Shown here piece by piece: positions 34,815-45,399 of a DNA stretch of 64,000 bases. Source of the DNA: Muscardinus avellanarius. Lineage: Eukaryota > Chordata > Mammalia > Rodentia > Gliridae. Position 1 is the stretch's first letter. Each line of letters opens with the position of its first letter. The stretch is from the NCBI GenBank assembly GCA_963383645.1, contig OY726558.1, forward strand, positions 180,751,634-180,815,633. The letters are read 5' to 3'. The notes beneath the pieces were generated by a model. That model was not told the DNA's origin. It made no database searches and saw only the letters and a program-made list of their open reading frames with translations. The translations under genes and the position numbers were made by a program.

Positions 34815-35553
34815 TATGACTTCACTTAAGGTGCTCTGGATCTCGAGTCTGTGGTATCTCAGACCCCACTACTCCTTTACTGGGTTGTATCACAGAGTCT
34901 CCGACCCAGAGAGTCGATAGAGGCTGCTTTAGACCGTGGGGGGGTGCCAGGTTGCACATTCTCCTATGGTGTGATATCACTGCCACCGCCCCTCTCCCAC
35001 TGGTTCAAGTCCCAGTGAGTACAGTACTGGGATTTCTCCGCTGTGGCCCGCAATTTGACTCACTGTTCTTGAGTACGCAGATGTAGCTATAGTGAATTCG
35101 GTGCTGCTGCCGCCGGTGGCAATATGGCGCTGCTGCTACGCCCTCGGCTGTTGGGCTGGCGTTTTTTTTTTTCTTGGTGTTGATTTCCACTCTGAATCCC
35201 TGCAGCGTGTGCTGAGCTCAGACACTGGGAGCTTTAGATGTCCTCTGCGCCGAGAAATCCCGCCTGGCTGTTCCGCAGCGGCTCCCCTCGGCTTGCTGTG
35301 GCCGTCCTGTGAATTCGTCGGCAGTATGGCGCTGCTGCCGCGTCTGCCGCGTCTGCCGCGTCCTCGGGCTTGAGGATCTCCTCTGTGGCTCTGTTCTCAG
35401 TCCGCTTTCTCTCTGGAGCCTGGTGATTTTTTTTGTTTCTCTGGTGATGTTGTTTTCTGGCTTTGAAAGGCGCTGATTTTGTGGTAATGGATATTTCTTG
35501 TTAGCGGGGCTCTTAAGCCCCGCTTTTCTCGGTCGCCATCTTCCCGGAAGTCC
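34815..35553 (-). promoter_or_regulatory. L1 5'UTR, GC-rich type with repeated modules
   Basis: The 5' terminus reads GGACTTCCGGGAAGATGGCG on the minus strand. It combines an ETS-like ACTTCCGG and a YY1-like AAGATGGCG, the latter typical for L1 5' ends. Two further ATGGCGCTGCTG words on the plus strand lie at about 35124 and 35325, roughly 201 bases apart. Each follows GTGAATTCGG/GTGAATTCGTC, so part of the UTR is a two-copy diverged tandem module. Three CCGCGTCTG-like units lie at about 35336-35365. It is unlike the older 5'UTR type seen at 26.4 and 40.9 kb. It could be mistaken for a CpG-island gene promoter. Confidence 0.75.
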
Positions 35554-35570
35554 TAGAAGTAATATTTTTA
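35554..35570. repeat. Target-site duplication, right copy
   Basis: Exact second copy of the 17-base TAGAAGTAATATTTTTA at 32755-32771, immediately beyond the L1 5' terminus. Confidence 0.9.
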
Positions 35571-35728
35571 AAGCATGTCAGAAACCATATTATGATTCTT
35601 TGGGGTTATAATTACAGTGGTGAACAAAAGATCTTGGGTGGCAAGCAAGGTACCCAATTTATGGATTTCTATTTGCAAAATAGTATGATGGATAAGAAAT
35701 GGACCCAGAATCTTTGGCACACTCTCCT

Positions 35729-35920
35729 TTTTTTTTTTTTTTTTTTCAGTACTGTGGATTGAATCCAGGAGCACCCTACCTCTGAGCTACATTCCTGCCC
35801 TATTTTATATTCTTTATTGTGATATTGTGAAACAGGAACTTGCTAAGTTGTGGAGGGCCTCATTAAGTAGCTGAGGGTGATCACCAACCTGTGATATTCC
35901 TGTCTCAGCCTCCCAAAACA
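35729..35920 (-). mobile_element. B1-dID SINE, classical type
   Basis: A T21 run (reversed A-tail) leads into GTACTGTGGATTGAATCCAG, CTGAGCTACATTCCTGCCC, the GAGGGCCTCATTAAGTAGC linker and CTCAGCCTCCCAAAACA. The first bases of the B1 half are missing. Confidence 0.88.
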
Positions 35921-36084
35921 CTCTTTTTAATAAGAGAGGTACAATCTAAATTCCTTCCCTGTGTAGCTGGGAAGCCACTATGACTTCTTTGGCCATGAGA
36001 TTAAGCGATTAAGCAGATATCTCATAGTGTCAGTTACCAATCCATTCCTTACATTATAACAGTTTCTGTGCTCTTTTATACACA

Positions 36085-36090
<6 letters not shown>

Positions 36091-36133
<43 letters not shown>

Positions 36134-36186
36134 TCTCTCTCTCCTCCCCTCCCCTCCCCTCCCCTCCCCTCTCCTCCCCTCTCCTT
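36091..36186. repeat. (CT)n passing into (CCCCT)n
   Basis: About 24 CT units are followed by CTCCCCTCCCCTCCCCTC-type repeats. The complementary strand has at least four GGGGA blocks in a row. Confidence 0.95.
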
Positions 36187-36189
36187 GAG

Positions 36190-37060
36190 TATTTTGAGAT
36201 AGAGAAGAATCATCATCAGACAAAAAACATTTTTTCATCCTGAGCACTCCTACATGAGAAGCCCAAATCCCAGATCATGAAGGATGATCAAGTAATGAAA
36301 TATATTGATTTATTAGAGATAGAAAAGAGGAGGAGAAACAGACAAAGAGTGATCCAGGCTATGTCAGATGTTGATTTTCAGCCCCAAATACTATGAATAA
36401 TTGACCAAACAGGTAAGTATTTTCTGAATTTCTGACTTAGACTATTACGAGAAAATAAAGTATTTAAGTTGGTATATTTTAGACTACTTTAATAATTAAA
36501 AATACACAATTAAAATAATAAGCTAGTAAATATACCTTAATCTACAAAATGTACAACCCTATTTTACTCTAAATATATTCATTTTTCTGAGTATGTAAGA
36601 ACTATGGAAAAGTAATATAAAAGATGTCAGATGATGCAATGAAAAATTCTTGTCTTTTGTCTATGTTCCTAATCAAAGCCAATTCACAGACTGAACAGGA
36701 GACTGGATATTCTTCAGGAAGTCTTATATGTTTCACTTTAATTATTACTACTTTTTATTTTTTGTTTTAATACCTCAGTTATTAAAATAAATGTTTCAGT
36801 AAAAATTTCCCAAACTATGGGTAAATACTTGTAAGGAATCCTGCATATAAAGAAGAAAAATTGTGAAGCAATATAGTTAGTAAATATATAAAATATATAA
36901 AAATATATAAAATATATAAAATATAGTTACTAAATATATAAATATAGGTACTAAAATACCAAGGAATAATATGACAAGTCCTCCCATGACAGAGTACATT
37001 TTAATTTCTAGTTTTATTAGCTTTGTATGTGGTTGTAATTTTTTACATTTTAAATAAATA
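36190..37060. other. Unique AT-rich DNA, nothing recognised
   Basis: Contains AAATATATAAAATATATAAA-like runs at 36880-36950. No repeat family or exon was recognised. Confidence 0.4.
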
Positions 37061-37065
37061 TTGAT

Positions 37066-37201
37066 AAAATATAATATGTATGTATCATACATATGTATCA
37101 TACATATGATATAATGTATCATACATATGATATAATGTATCATACATATGATATTATATGTATCATACATATCATACATATGTATATATATATATATATA
37201 T
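37066..37201. repeat. Tandem palindromic repeat (TATCATACATATGATA units)
   Basis: Units of 24-25 bases, ATGTATCATACATATGATAT, recur three to four times. They are followed by CATACATATCATACATATG and (TA)n. Each unit contains the self-complementary core CATATG flanked by TATCATA and TATGATA. Confidence 0.9.
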
Positions 37202-37204
37202 ATT

Positions 37205-38455
37205 CTTTATTTCATAGTTGTCAAAGCCTACAAATACTCAATGCATCCATAGATATATTAATGTAGAAAATCATTTTTATATAGCATTGTACATACAACT
37301 TCCCTATTTTGCTCTACCAAATATGTATTTATTATTTGCATTTTGCATATGAGTAAGAAATCAAATTATGATGATTAAAGACATTTATTTTCCCAGGAAA
37401 GTTATAAACATTGAGACTAATATAGCTTTTCCTATTCAAAGTCCCATGCTCCTCCAAATATAGAACTTTTCTCAACTTACTGGGGAAAAAAAAAGGCAAG
37501 CAAATTTTCTAATCTTTGCAGAGCTGGAATATTTGCTTTTTCAAACACATTCTTATATTATACCTTGACTCCTCAACACTTTTCTGACAGGGTGCAGAAT
37601 GCATCTCCTTATTATAACATATCTGATGACTTGCTGGAGGTTATGTTTACAATTATTTCTGAATAGAATATCAGTGTTCTTAAAGAAAATCTTCAACAGA
37701 ATTATTTCACAAGATAAGCAAATGCTCCTTGAGAATCAAAAGAATAATATATTACCAAAAATGTCCTTGAGCATTTGGCAATGTGCAATTAGCATTTACC
37801 TGCAAAAATGTAATGAATGATTTTTATAACAATTTATGACACTATCTTTTGTAGTGTAAAAGCACACTGTAGTTTTAAACTAAGGTTTTCATGTTTTAAC
37901 AGCAGAGGGAGGAAAGGAAGAAGGATTAAACCAATGAACTGGAAAATCAGAAAGCTTATCATACATTCAATATTAATTCCTAGACAAGATTTTTATGAGC
38001 AAGTTGGTCTAGTAAAATGCAAAGTGAGATGACAGCATAAAACGTGAAAAATATTAAACATCAGTAGTTCAAGAAGGTCATAAGGGTATAATTTGTAGTA
38101 GAACAGTGAATCATTGTGTGAGGTAACATATGTTAACTATGGTGGCTATATGTTTTTAAAATATGAAAATTGTAGTAAGAAATGCCTTCTTGTTCAGAAA
38201 AACCACTATAAAAGTGAAAATTATGTAATACTCAAATGGTAGAGATGAAAGATATAAGAGAATAATTTATTCATTGAAAAATAAGGCACAAATTATCCAA
38301 AACCTGATTTAATCCAGGATCTTTGTAATAACTATTAACATATATAAACTTTATGTCTATATATGATACCAAAAATAGATATCTATTGTTTCTATTTTTT
38401 TTTTGATGCTGTATATACCTTTTACAAAACAGCACAAATGAATATGTTAGAATTT
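37205..38455. other. Unique AT-rich DNA, nothing recognised
   Basis: ORFs of 71-73 codons at 37.6-38.0 kb carry no motif. No repeat was recognised. Confidence 0.4.
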
Positions 38456-38469
38456 CAATTTAATTTTTT

Positions 38470-38663
38470 TTGTGTGTGTGTGGTACTGAGGTTCCTGGAA
38501 GCCCTTCCACCTCCGGGCTACACTCCCAGACCTATTTTTTTTTTATATTTTTATTTGGAAACAGGGTCTCTTAAGCCAGCGAGCCTGGCTACGAACCTGC
38601 GCGATCCTCCTGTGTCCGCCTCCCAAGTGCAGGGATTACAAGCTTGCACCACCACGCTCAGCT
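38470..38663 (-). mobile_element. B1-dID SINE, hairpin subtype
   Basis: Complete dimer with a GT-rich tail end. CAATTTAATTTTTT is repeated exactly at 38456-38469 and 38664-38677 as target-site duplication. The linker reads AAGCCAGC-GAGC-CTGGCTA. Confidence 0.92.
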
Positions 38664-38679
38664 CAATTTAATTTTTTAT

Positions 38680-40880
38680 TTCTTTGTAGCATATCAGAAA
38701 AAATATTAATGAGCTCCATTTCATCAAACAATGTAGTATGAAAATGATATGCATTAGAAACCTAGGGAAAATATCAGATATTATTTGCAATGTACAAGTG
38801 TTGCTATGATAGAAAACTCCAAGTTTGCCATAATTAACATTTACAATCCTGCTGATACCCTTAATTCAAGCTTTCCTTAGCTCTCACTCTGTTCATATTT
38901 TAGACTGGAATTCTTACCTGATGAAGTGTCAATGACTTTAATTCCAAAAAAAAAAAAAAAAGTCTGAGTGGCTAGAGAGATTCCAGTTTTCTCTTCCTAA
39001 TTATTGTCAGGTACAAAGCATCAGGGTATGATTAGAGAATTTCTTTGGTTTGTGAGATATTCCACAGTACCTTATGAAACTCAAGATCAGCATTTCCAGC
39101 CAGTGCAGTGAATTCTTAATTTTACTTCTGACCAAATGTTAAGAAGAACCCAGAGTAGCCAGATGGCCTCTGTCCTGGGACTCAGGGCCTTGGGCTTGGC
39201 AGAGCCTACGATAGCATGAGAACTTATATTCCACAATTGGGTAACTTGTTAAAATAATTTAAAAGGTTTTATACTTCTTTCCTTCTATAGTCTAGTTTCA
39301 AATCACATATTGGCCAGTGGTATAGTACATACAGTTCATTCTCAATGAAAACTCCCTAATCAGACTGGTTTACAAGCTGAAGTTTGAGGTAAATCTTTGC
39401 TGCATAATGCCACTGTTTTCTATTTCATTTGCTTTTGGTGTGGCATATGGAGCGATGAATAATTTTACAGAGTCTCGTGCTAACCTAAATTGGACATATT
39501 GCAAATATTCAAACTGTGATGTTAGTTAAGGAAATGCTCATTTGGATGTAGGGCACATGTGAAATCCTGTAAAGGTAAATTGCTGCATTGTCATGGTACA
39601 AGAGTTCTAGTTTTTCCACCTGACACCAAGTTGGTGGAAGGCCTTCTTGAGAAATTTTATACTGTCTATGTCCTCAGTGTTAGTCTTTGCCACTGGCAGA
39701 TTGCAGACTGCACAGTGGTGTTGGAAGGATTAGCTTTGGCAAGAAAGGGCTCATGATGTTGAGCCCAGACATGTTCTTTTCTCTTGCTTCTATCACCACT
39801 CCATTTTAACAAACTGTCAAATCATCTCATAAATAAGATCAAGTCTGATTTAAAGTGTGGTCTAAAACACCTAAAAATTGCAAATACAAACACTGAGCAC
39901 TGGACCACTTATTCACTGAGGTGAGAAGAAACAGTCATAAGAAAAATGAAAAGAGTAATTAATAACTTGATCTTTATTTGGGGAAGATGTCTTGGAAATT
40001 CTCTAATCACCAGACCCAAAGTTTCATGAATACAGCAGACCTCAAAATTCTCACAGTATTACTATTATTTTCAAGAAAAGTCTCTTTTTATTTATATATT
40101 TTATTTTACTTTTAGAGGTTTTATTGACTCTAGATCAATCTATTTTAGAAATTGGTCTGGATCTGTTTAACATATTTGGAACAAAGCGAGTATAGTTTTC
40201 TATCTTTTAAACACTGTAAAAATCTGTTAAGGAAGCAAGCAATAAGTATTAGTCTTGTGGAACGGCATAGTTTTCCCAGTGTAAAAATTGATTTTTAATG
40301 AGAACATATTTTTCAAGCACTACAATGATCAATATTTGCAGTGACTAATATTTACATAAGTGTTGACATATCAAAGTCAATAAAGATATCTCCTACTTTC
40401 TTTTGAACTTCACTGCATATGTAGAGGACACTTAAATACAATTTTTACATTTTTGTTTCCAAAATTGGTGAAGGGCTGAGCATATGAATCATAGACAGTG
40501 TGGGTCAATGAAAGCTCACAGTAGATAATATCAAAGAATTAATTCACAAGATATCAGACAATATGAAAGTGATAACATGATACATTAAACATTTTTTATA
40601 ATTCTTATTTTTATACTAAAATTAAAACATTTAATAGTTTTGTATGTATACATTTTTAGAATTAATTTTATCATATACCACATTTATTCATCTTTACAAC
40701 GCTGATATTTGACTCACATACATTGAATACTACTAATATACTATTAGCTACCTCACATACTATGTGGTTTCTATTTAATTCAATATGGACTTGATACGCT
40801 GCTACTTAGGTTTATAAATATGAGTAAGTTGGCCTTCTTGGTTTCAAATTTTTACAACCACCAATCGAAAGGCAGACTTA
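38680..40880. other. Unique DNA, nothing recognised
   Basis: An A16 run lies at 38945-38960. The segment 39100-39800 is more complex and less AT-rich than its flanks and reads like conserved or old repeat sequence. No ORF above 65 codons, splice-flanked exon or repeat family could be assigned. Confidence 0.4.
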
Positions 40881-40885
40881 TTAAA

Positions 40886-40898
40886 ATATAAGAAACCT
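40886..40898. repeat. Target-site duplication, left copy
   Basis: ATATAAGAAACCT occurs here and at 45018-45030, bracketing the L1. A TTTT/AA site is present on the opposite strand just to the left, as expected for L1 endonuclease. Confidence 0.88.
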
Positions 40899-42782
40899 GA
40901 GGAGGGATTCAAAATGGCGACTGAGGGACACAGCACTTCTCAGTAGCTGAAACAAATAAAGTTCAACTACTTAGAAAGCAGTGTCTAAATCAAAAAAATA
41001 AATACATACCAGGAACCAAAACAGATCCAGGTACCTCGGCGGAACCCTGAACTCGAAGAAGAAGAACAAAGATCGACACCAGACCTGCTGCAGGTACAAT
41101 TGGGATGCCCGCCAGCGGGCTGCCTGCACAGATGCCTGCCACCCCAAACGGCGGCACTCCCGAGCCCTGACTGAAGTCACTGCGGCAAGATAATCCGGGA
41201 CTGAAAACGGACATAGAACCTCATCTTAAGCAGCGAGCAGCACCCACATCAGAATTCTGTGTGCTCACCAGCGACTGGATCACAACAGCACAGGGACTCC
41301 CACGGAAGCCTGAACCAAGGAAGCCAGGTACCTGAGTGCGCCCAGGGAAAGTGCGGGTCCTAGCGTGCGCCCCAGCCCCAACCCCAACACTGGCCTGGGG
41401 CATCTGCCCCATGCCTCAGAACCCAGCACTGTCCTCGCGCACCCTGTCTGCAGCCGGACTCCTGCTAGTAGTCAGTGCCTGCGCCACTGCCACCCCTAAA
41501 TTGGAGCTTACCTTGTGTGTCTAGCCCCCGCCCCCCACTGGAGCCCAGACATCCACCTTGCCAGAGGCCTGCCTTCCAGGCGGCAAAAGCTCTGTGCACC
41601 CCTGAAATCTCCTCGGGCCCCCCCCCCAGCTTCTACATCCCGCGGGAGGCAGACATTACTGCTGGACACTGCGCAGCGCCTGTGCACCCGGACCCTTGTG
41701 CACCTATCCTGCATCCCTGGCCCACCACTGGGAGTTCCCGCCCACCTGGTAGCCTGATGCTTAGTTCTAATCGAGAACACAGCTCAATACACCTTGGAAG
41801 AGCATAGCAGCAACAATAGGCAGCTGCATCCACTCACACCTGGGTCCAGTAATAGCAGCGCACCCAGCCTTCACTCTCGGAATAGGCAGAGCTCTGGCAA
41901 TAAGTGTGGGCATCCAGGACCAGCATTCCTTTGCCCAGGGTACATCTTGGGACCACACCGGCTAGCCCAGTTGGAATTTCCAGAGACACAGGAAAATCCA
42001 CAATATCTGCACAGGACCTCAGGGGGAGGCTCCAAATATACTTTGGACATTCTCCACCCCTGCTGTAGGGAAGCACAGGTGGGAGTCTAGGGTGATGAGT
42101 GCAGAGGGGCTGACTACAGGTTGGAATTTCACAGAACCTGAGAATTGTACAGAATCAAATAACAGTGAAACCAGACATCCTGACACATAAACCCAAAGCA
42201 GTTAAAGGAAAAAAAGGTGTCCAAACACCCAGAGTGACCTAAAAAGGTAAAAATAGAATACAAAGAAAACTAAGAGACATTGGATTATATGCTGAAAGCT
42301 ACCAAAGCAATCAGATACGCACATATTATATGGACCTGACCCCATATTCGTAAATAAGAAGGACTGTTTTAATTTTATTGTGGATGTTTTGATTTGTTTT
42401 GCTTTTACAGTGCTTTTGTTTTGGTATGGTTATTGCTGTTTTATATTTTTTTTCTTAACCCACCCTTCTTTTACTTTAACTTGTTTTTTTTATATAAATA
42501 TTTGATAGTTTGCCTTATTTTCTGATTTCATACAGCTGCTAGTTCCTTTTATTTTATTCTTGTCCTTTTTTCTTCTTTCTTCCTCTTTCCTTCCTTTTTT
42601 CATTATTCTCCTTTGATTGGTTTTTCCTTTCTTTTTCTTGGATTACATAATAGTCTTGGTATCTTGTGTGGATTTTTTTTTTTAATGTTTGTCTGCTCCT
42701 TCCATCACCCCTCTTTACAAATTTTTCCACACTAACCTACATACTCTTCTCCCCCAAGACTTTTCCCCATAATATAAGTACT
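40899..42782 (+). promoter_or_regulatory. L1 5'UTR, older type with YY1-like 5' end
   Basis: It starts GAGGAGGGATTCAAAATGGC, with the YY1-like CAAAATGGCGAC about 10 bases in. The first 1.4 kb is GC-rich (41.0-42.1 kb), the last 0.45 kb strongly pyrimidine-rich (TTTTCTTCTTTCTTCCTCTT). It shares its opening and the downstream layout with the L1 5'UTR ending at 26468. Several 60-110 codon ORFs on both strands at 41.2-42.1 kb are by-products of GC richness. Confidence 0.8.
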
Positions 42783-42785
42783 TCA

Positions 42786-44545
42786 ACATCATTAAGGCAA
42801 TATACTGTAAACCCAAAGCCAACATTATATTGAATGGGGAAAAACTGCAAGAATTTCCGCTAAAGTCAGGAACAAGACAAGGATGCCCACTATCACCACT
42901 CCTTTTCAATATAGTCCTTGAGACTCTTGCTGCAGCAATCAGACAAGAGAAGAAATCAAAGGAGTTCACATAGGAAGAGAGGAATTAAAATTATCCTTAT
43001 TCGCAGATGACATCATCCTTTATCTGGAAGACCCAAAGAACTCAACCAAAAGACTTCTGGAGCTGATTGACAAATTCAGCAAAGTCGCAGGTTACAAAAT
43101 CAACCTAAAGAAATCAGTGGCTTTTCTTTATGCCGACAACGAATCCACAATGAAAGAAAAAAAAAAGAAAAAAAAAAAAAACAATTCCATTCACTATAAC
43201 CTCAAAACCAATAAAATACCTAGGAATAAACTTAACCCAAGATGTAAAAGACCTCTACAACAAAAAAAACTATAAAACATTAAAGAAGGAAATTGAAGAA
43301 GACCTTGGAAGATGGAAAGATCTCCCGTGCTCATGGATAGGCAGAATAAATATCATCAAAATGGCCATTCTGCCAAAACTGATCTATAGGTTGAATGCAA
43401 TTCCCATTAAAATACCAGCAACATTCTTCAGAGACCTAGAAAAATCAATCATGAACTTTATATAGAGAAAGAAAAGACCCAGAATAGCCAAAGCAATTCT
43501 CAACAATAAGAAACATACAGGAGGCATTACAATCCCAGACTTTAAACTATACTATAGAGCAATAGTAGTAAAAACAGCATGGTACTGGCACGATAACAGA
43601 TATACTGACCAGTGGATTAGAATAGAAGATACAGAAACAAACCCACACATCTTTAGTCAATTAATCTGTACAAAGGGGCCAAACACATACGCTGAAGAAA
43701 AGACAGCCTTTTCAGCAAGTGGTACTGGGAGAACTGGCTAACCATTTGTAAAAAGATGAATATAAACCCCTATATCTCACCAAACACAGGAATCAACTCA
43801 AGATGGATCAAAGACTTAGAAATTAGACCTGAGACTGTGAAGTTAGTAGAGGAGAGCATAGGTTCAACACTACAACATATTGGCACAGGCAGTAACTTTC
43901 TCAACAAAACCTCCAAAGCTCAGGAAATTAAAACAAGAATAAACAAGTGGGATAGCATCAAACTAAAAAGTGTCTTCTCATCAAAGGAAATGATCAATAA
44001 CCTAAAGAGGAAGCCTACAGAATGGGAAAGGATCTTTACCAGCCACCATTCTGATAGGGGGCTAATATCCAGAATATACAAAGAGCACAAAAGACTCTAT
44101 ACTAGCAATACAAACAACCCAATCAAGAAATGGGCAAATGAACTAAATAGACACTTCACAAAAGAAGAGACACAAAGGGCTAATAGATACATGAAAAGAT
44201 GTTCTTCATCACTGGCCATCAGGGAGATGCAAATCAAAACTACAGTGAGATTCCATCTAACCCCAGTCAGAGTGGCAAGCATAAAGAAATCAAACAACAA
44301 CAAATCGCCAGAGGATGTGGGGAAAGAGGAACTCTTTTACACTGTTGGTGGGAATGCAAACTAGTTCAACCACTATGGAGATCTGTGTGGAGATTCCAAA
44401 GAAAGGTGGGAATAGATCCACCATATGATCCAGCTATACCACTCCTGGGTATCTTTCCAAAGGGGTTGAATTCAGAGAAATACAACAACATATGCATACC
44501 TATGTTCATAGCAGCACAATTTGGAATAGCCTAAATATGGAACCA
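42786..44545 (+). pseudogene. L1 ORF2 remnant (RT C-terminal two-thirds and cysteine domain)
   Basis: ORF2p is the L1 endonuclease/reverse transcriptase; only its second half remains. The RT region is recognisable by [20 protein letters not shown] (near 42.88 kb) and the catalytic [10 protein letters not shown] (42991-43020). A 202-codon open stretch at 43756-44364 covers the domain after RT, including [20 protein letters not shown]. After a frameshift, the ORF at 44199-44534 covers the C-terminal [20 protein letters not shown] cysteine/aromatic region. Breaks include a stop after NFI near 43.46 kb, an A-rich slippage tract at 43157-43182 and frameshifts. The N-terminal endonuclease is absent, so the product could not work. 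Confidence 0.88.
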
Positions 44546-45017
44546 ACCCAGACCACCATCAACAGATGAATGGATAGCAAATCTGTGGGAAATACACACA
44601 ATGCAATTCTACTCAGACATAAAGAAGAACAACATTATATCATTTGCAAGAAGATTGAAAGCCCTGGAGAACATTATGTTAAGTGAGATCAGTCAAGCAC
44701 AGAAAGAGAAAGTACATATGTTTCCTCTAATATGCCCAAACTAGGAAACACAAAGGATACCAGTGGGACTCCAGATAATGGAGGGGAAATACCAGCAAAG
44801 ATTGAATGGAAAGATAGGAGAGGAGGAAGGCTGATCTTGATTAATGAGGGTCTACATCTGAACACGTGTAAAATTTTGAATAAGACATGGTTAACCTGGA
44901 CAACCATTGGTGGGAGGAGGGAAGGGAAAACGGGGCGGGGGGGGGAAAGGGCACCAAATATAGTTTAAATATATACTATTTATGTTCAATAAAAAAATTG
45001 TTAAAAAAATAAAAAAT
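44546..45017 (+). mobile_element. L1 3'UTR with G-rich tract and poly(A) signal
   Basis: The 3'UTR holds a purine-rich stretch GGTGGGAGGAGGGAAGGG then CGGGGCGGGGGGGG (44908-44947). It ends TTATGTTCAATAAAAAAATTG and an A-rich tail. This ending differs from the AATGCACCAATAAA ending of other L1s in the window. Confidence 0.82.
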
Positions 45018-45030
45018 ATATAAGAAACCT
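45018..45030. repeat. Target-site duplication, right copy
   Basis: ATATAAGAAACCT, identical to 40886-40898, lies directly after the A-rich tail. Confidence 0.88.
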
Positions 45031-45372
45031 AACTTAAATACAGAAAGGACTCCCATGGAGTTTGAATTAGTACTTTAGGAAAAGAGCAGAGTCTAAGCCA
45101 TTTATGTCTTCAATGAAGGAGGAATGGTATTAAAGGTTACATGAGGGAAAATTTAGAAAGACTATGAAACCTGAGATCTCTCAAAGGGTGGGAATAACTA
45201 GATACCTAAACACTATGGACAGAAATTTTTCACTCTATTTTTCCTTATATACCAAGGAATGAGAAATATAAAGATGCTGGTGTAAGACAGAGTTCACTCA
45301 AAGAAAGGAGGAGTTTAGTGTCCTATTAGCACAATATAATTTTTAGGAAGTAGCAGGGGTCATTGTGTGAGA

Positions 45373-45398
45373 GTGTGTGTGTGTGTGTGTGTGTGTGT
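45373..45398. repeat. (GT)n microsatellite
   Basis: About 13 GT units at the tail side of an old minus-strand SINE. Confidence 0.95.
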
Positions 45399-45399
45399 T

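Larger units (their letters stand above)
32772..35553 (-). mobile_element. Half-L1 (HAL1-like) element: 5'UTR, ORF1, L1 3' end, no ORF2
   Basis: Reading on the minus strand from 35553: a GC-rich L1 5'UTR (to 34815), ORF1 of 309 codons (34814-33885), about 0.9 kb that is not L1-sense (about 33850-32960), then about 190 bases of L1 3'UTR and an A-rich tail (32955-32772). An exact 17-base target-site duplication encloses the whole unit, so all of it entered in one event, or the middle changed afterwards. The middle contains an older L1M-like ORF2 fragment in the opposite orientation. ORF1-only L1 derivatives are known in mammals as HAL1 and rely on ORF2p from other L1s. Whether this is a family or a one-off chimera cannot be told from one copy. 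Confidence 0.8.
40899..45017 (+). mobile_element. L1 with complete ends and a large internal deletion
   Basis: The element has a 5'UTR (40899 to about 42782), a jump into the middle of ORF2 (about 42786-44545), a 3'UTR and an AATAAA-containing A-rich tail (to 45017). A 13-base target-site duplication shows it is one insertion. ORF1 and the endonuclease plus early RT part of ORF2 are absent. Comparison with the L1 at 20.6-26.5 kb puts the missing stretch at about 3.1 kb. The ORF2 part keeps the FADD reverse-transcriptase motif but has stops and A-run slippage. Full 5'UTR plus missing middle is rare compared with ordinary 5' truncation. Confidence 0.88.

Noticed and set aside
34815..35553. CpG-rich stretch with ATGGCG words resembling a housekeeping promoter and first exon
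   Set aside because: It is the 5'UTR of the half-L1: the ORF1 follows directly and the outer edge meets the target-site duplication.
36877..37179. 100-codon Tyr/Ile-rich minus-strand ORF
   Set aside because: Translation of an AT-rich palindromic repeat.
37066..37201. Regularly spaced palindromic units suggesting a CRISPR-like array
   Set aside because: Units are contiguous without spacers and the context is mammalian; it is a simple tandem repeat.
39100..39800. More complex, less AT-rich segment that might be an exon or conserved element
   Set aside because: No ORF above 65 codons, no flanking splice signals that make sense, and no repeat family recognised; left as unique DNA.
41221..42090. 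Cluster of 60-110 codon ORFs on both strands in GC-rich DNA, resembling a gene 5' exon or CpG island
   Set aside because: The block lies inside an L1 5'UTR bounded by a target-site duplication; the ORFs overlap on both strands and share no family motif.
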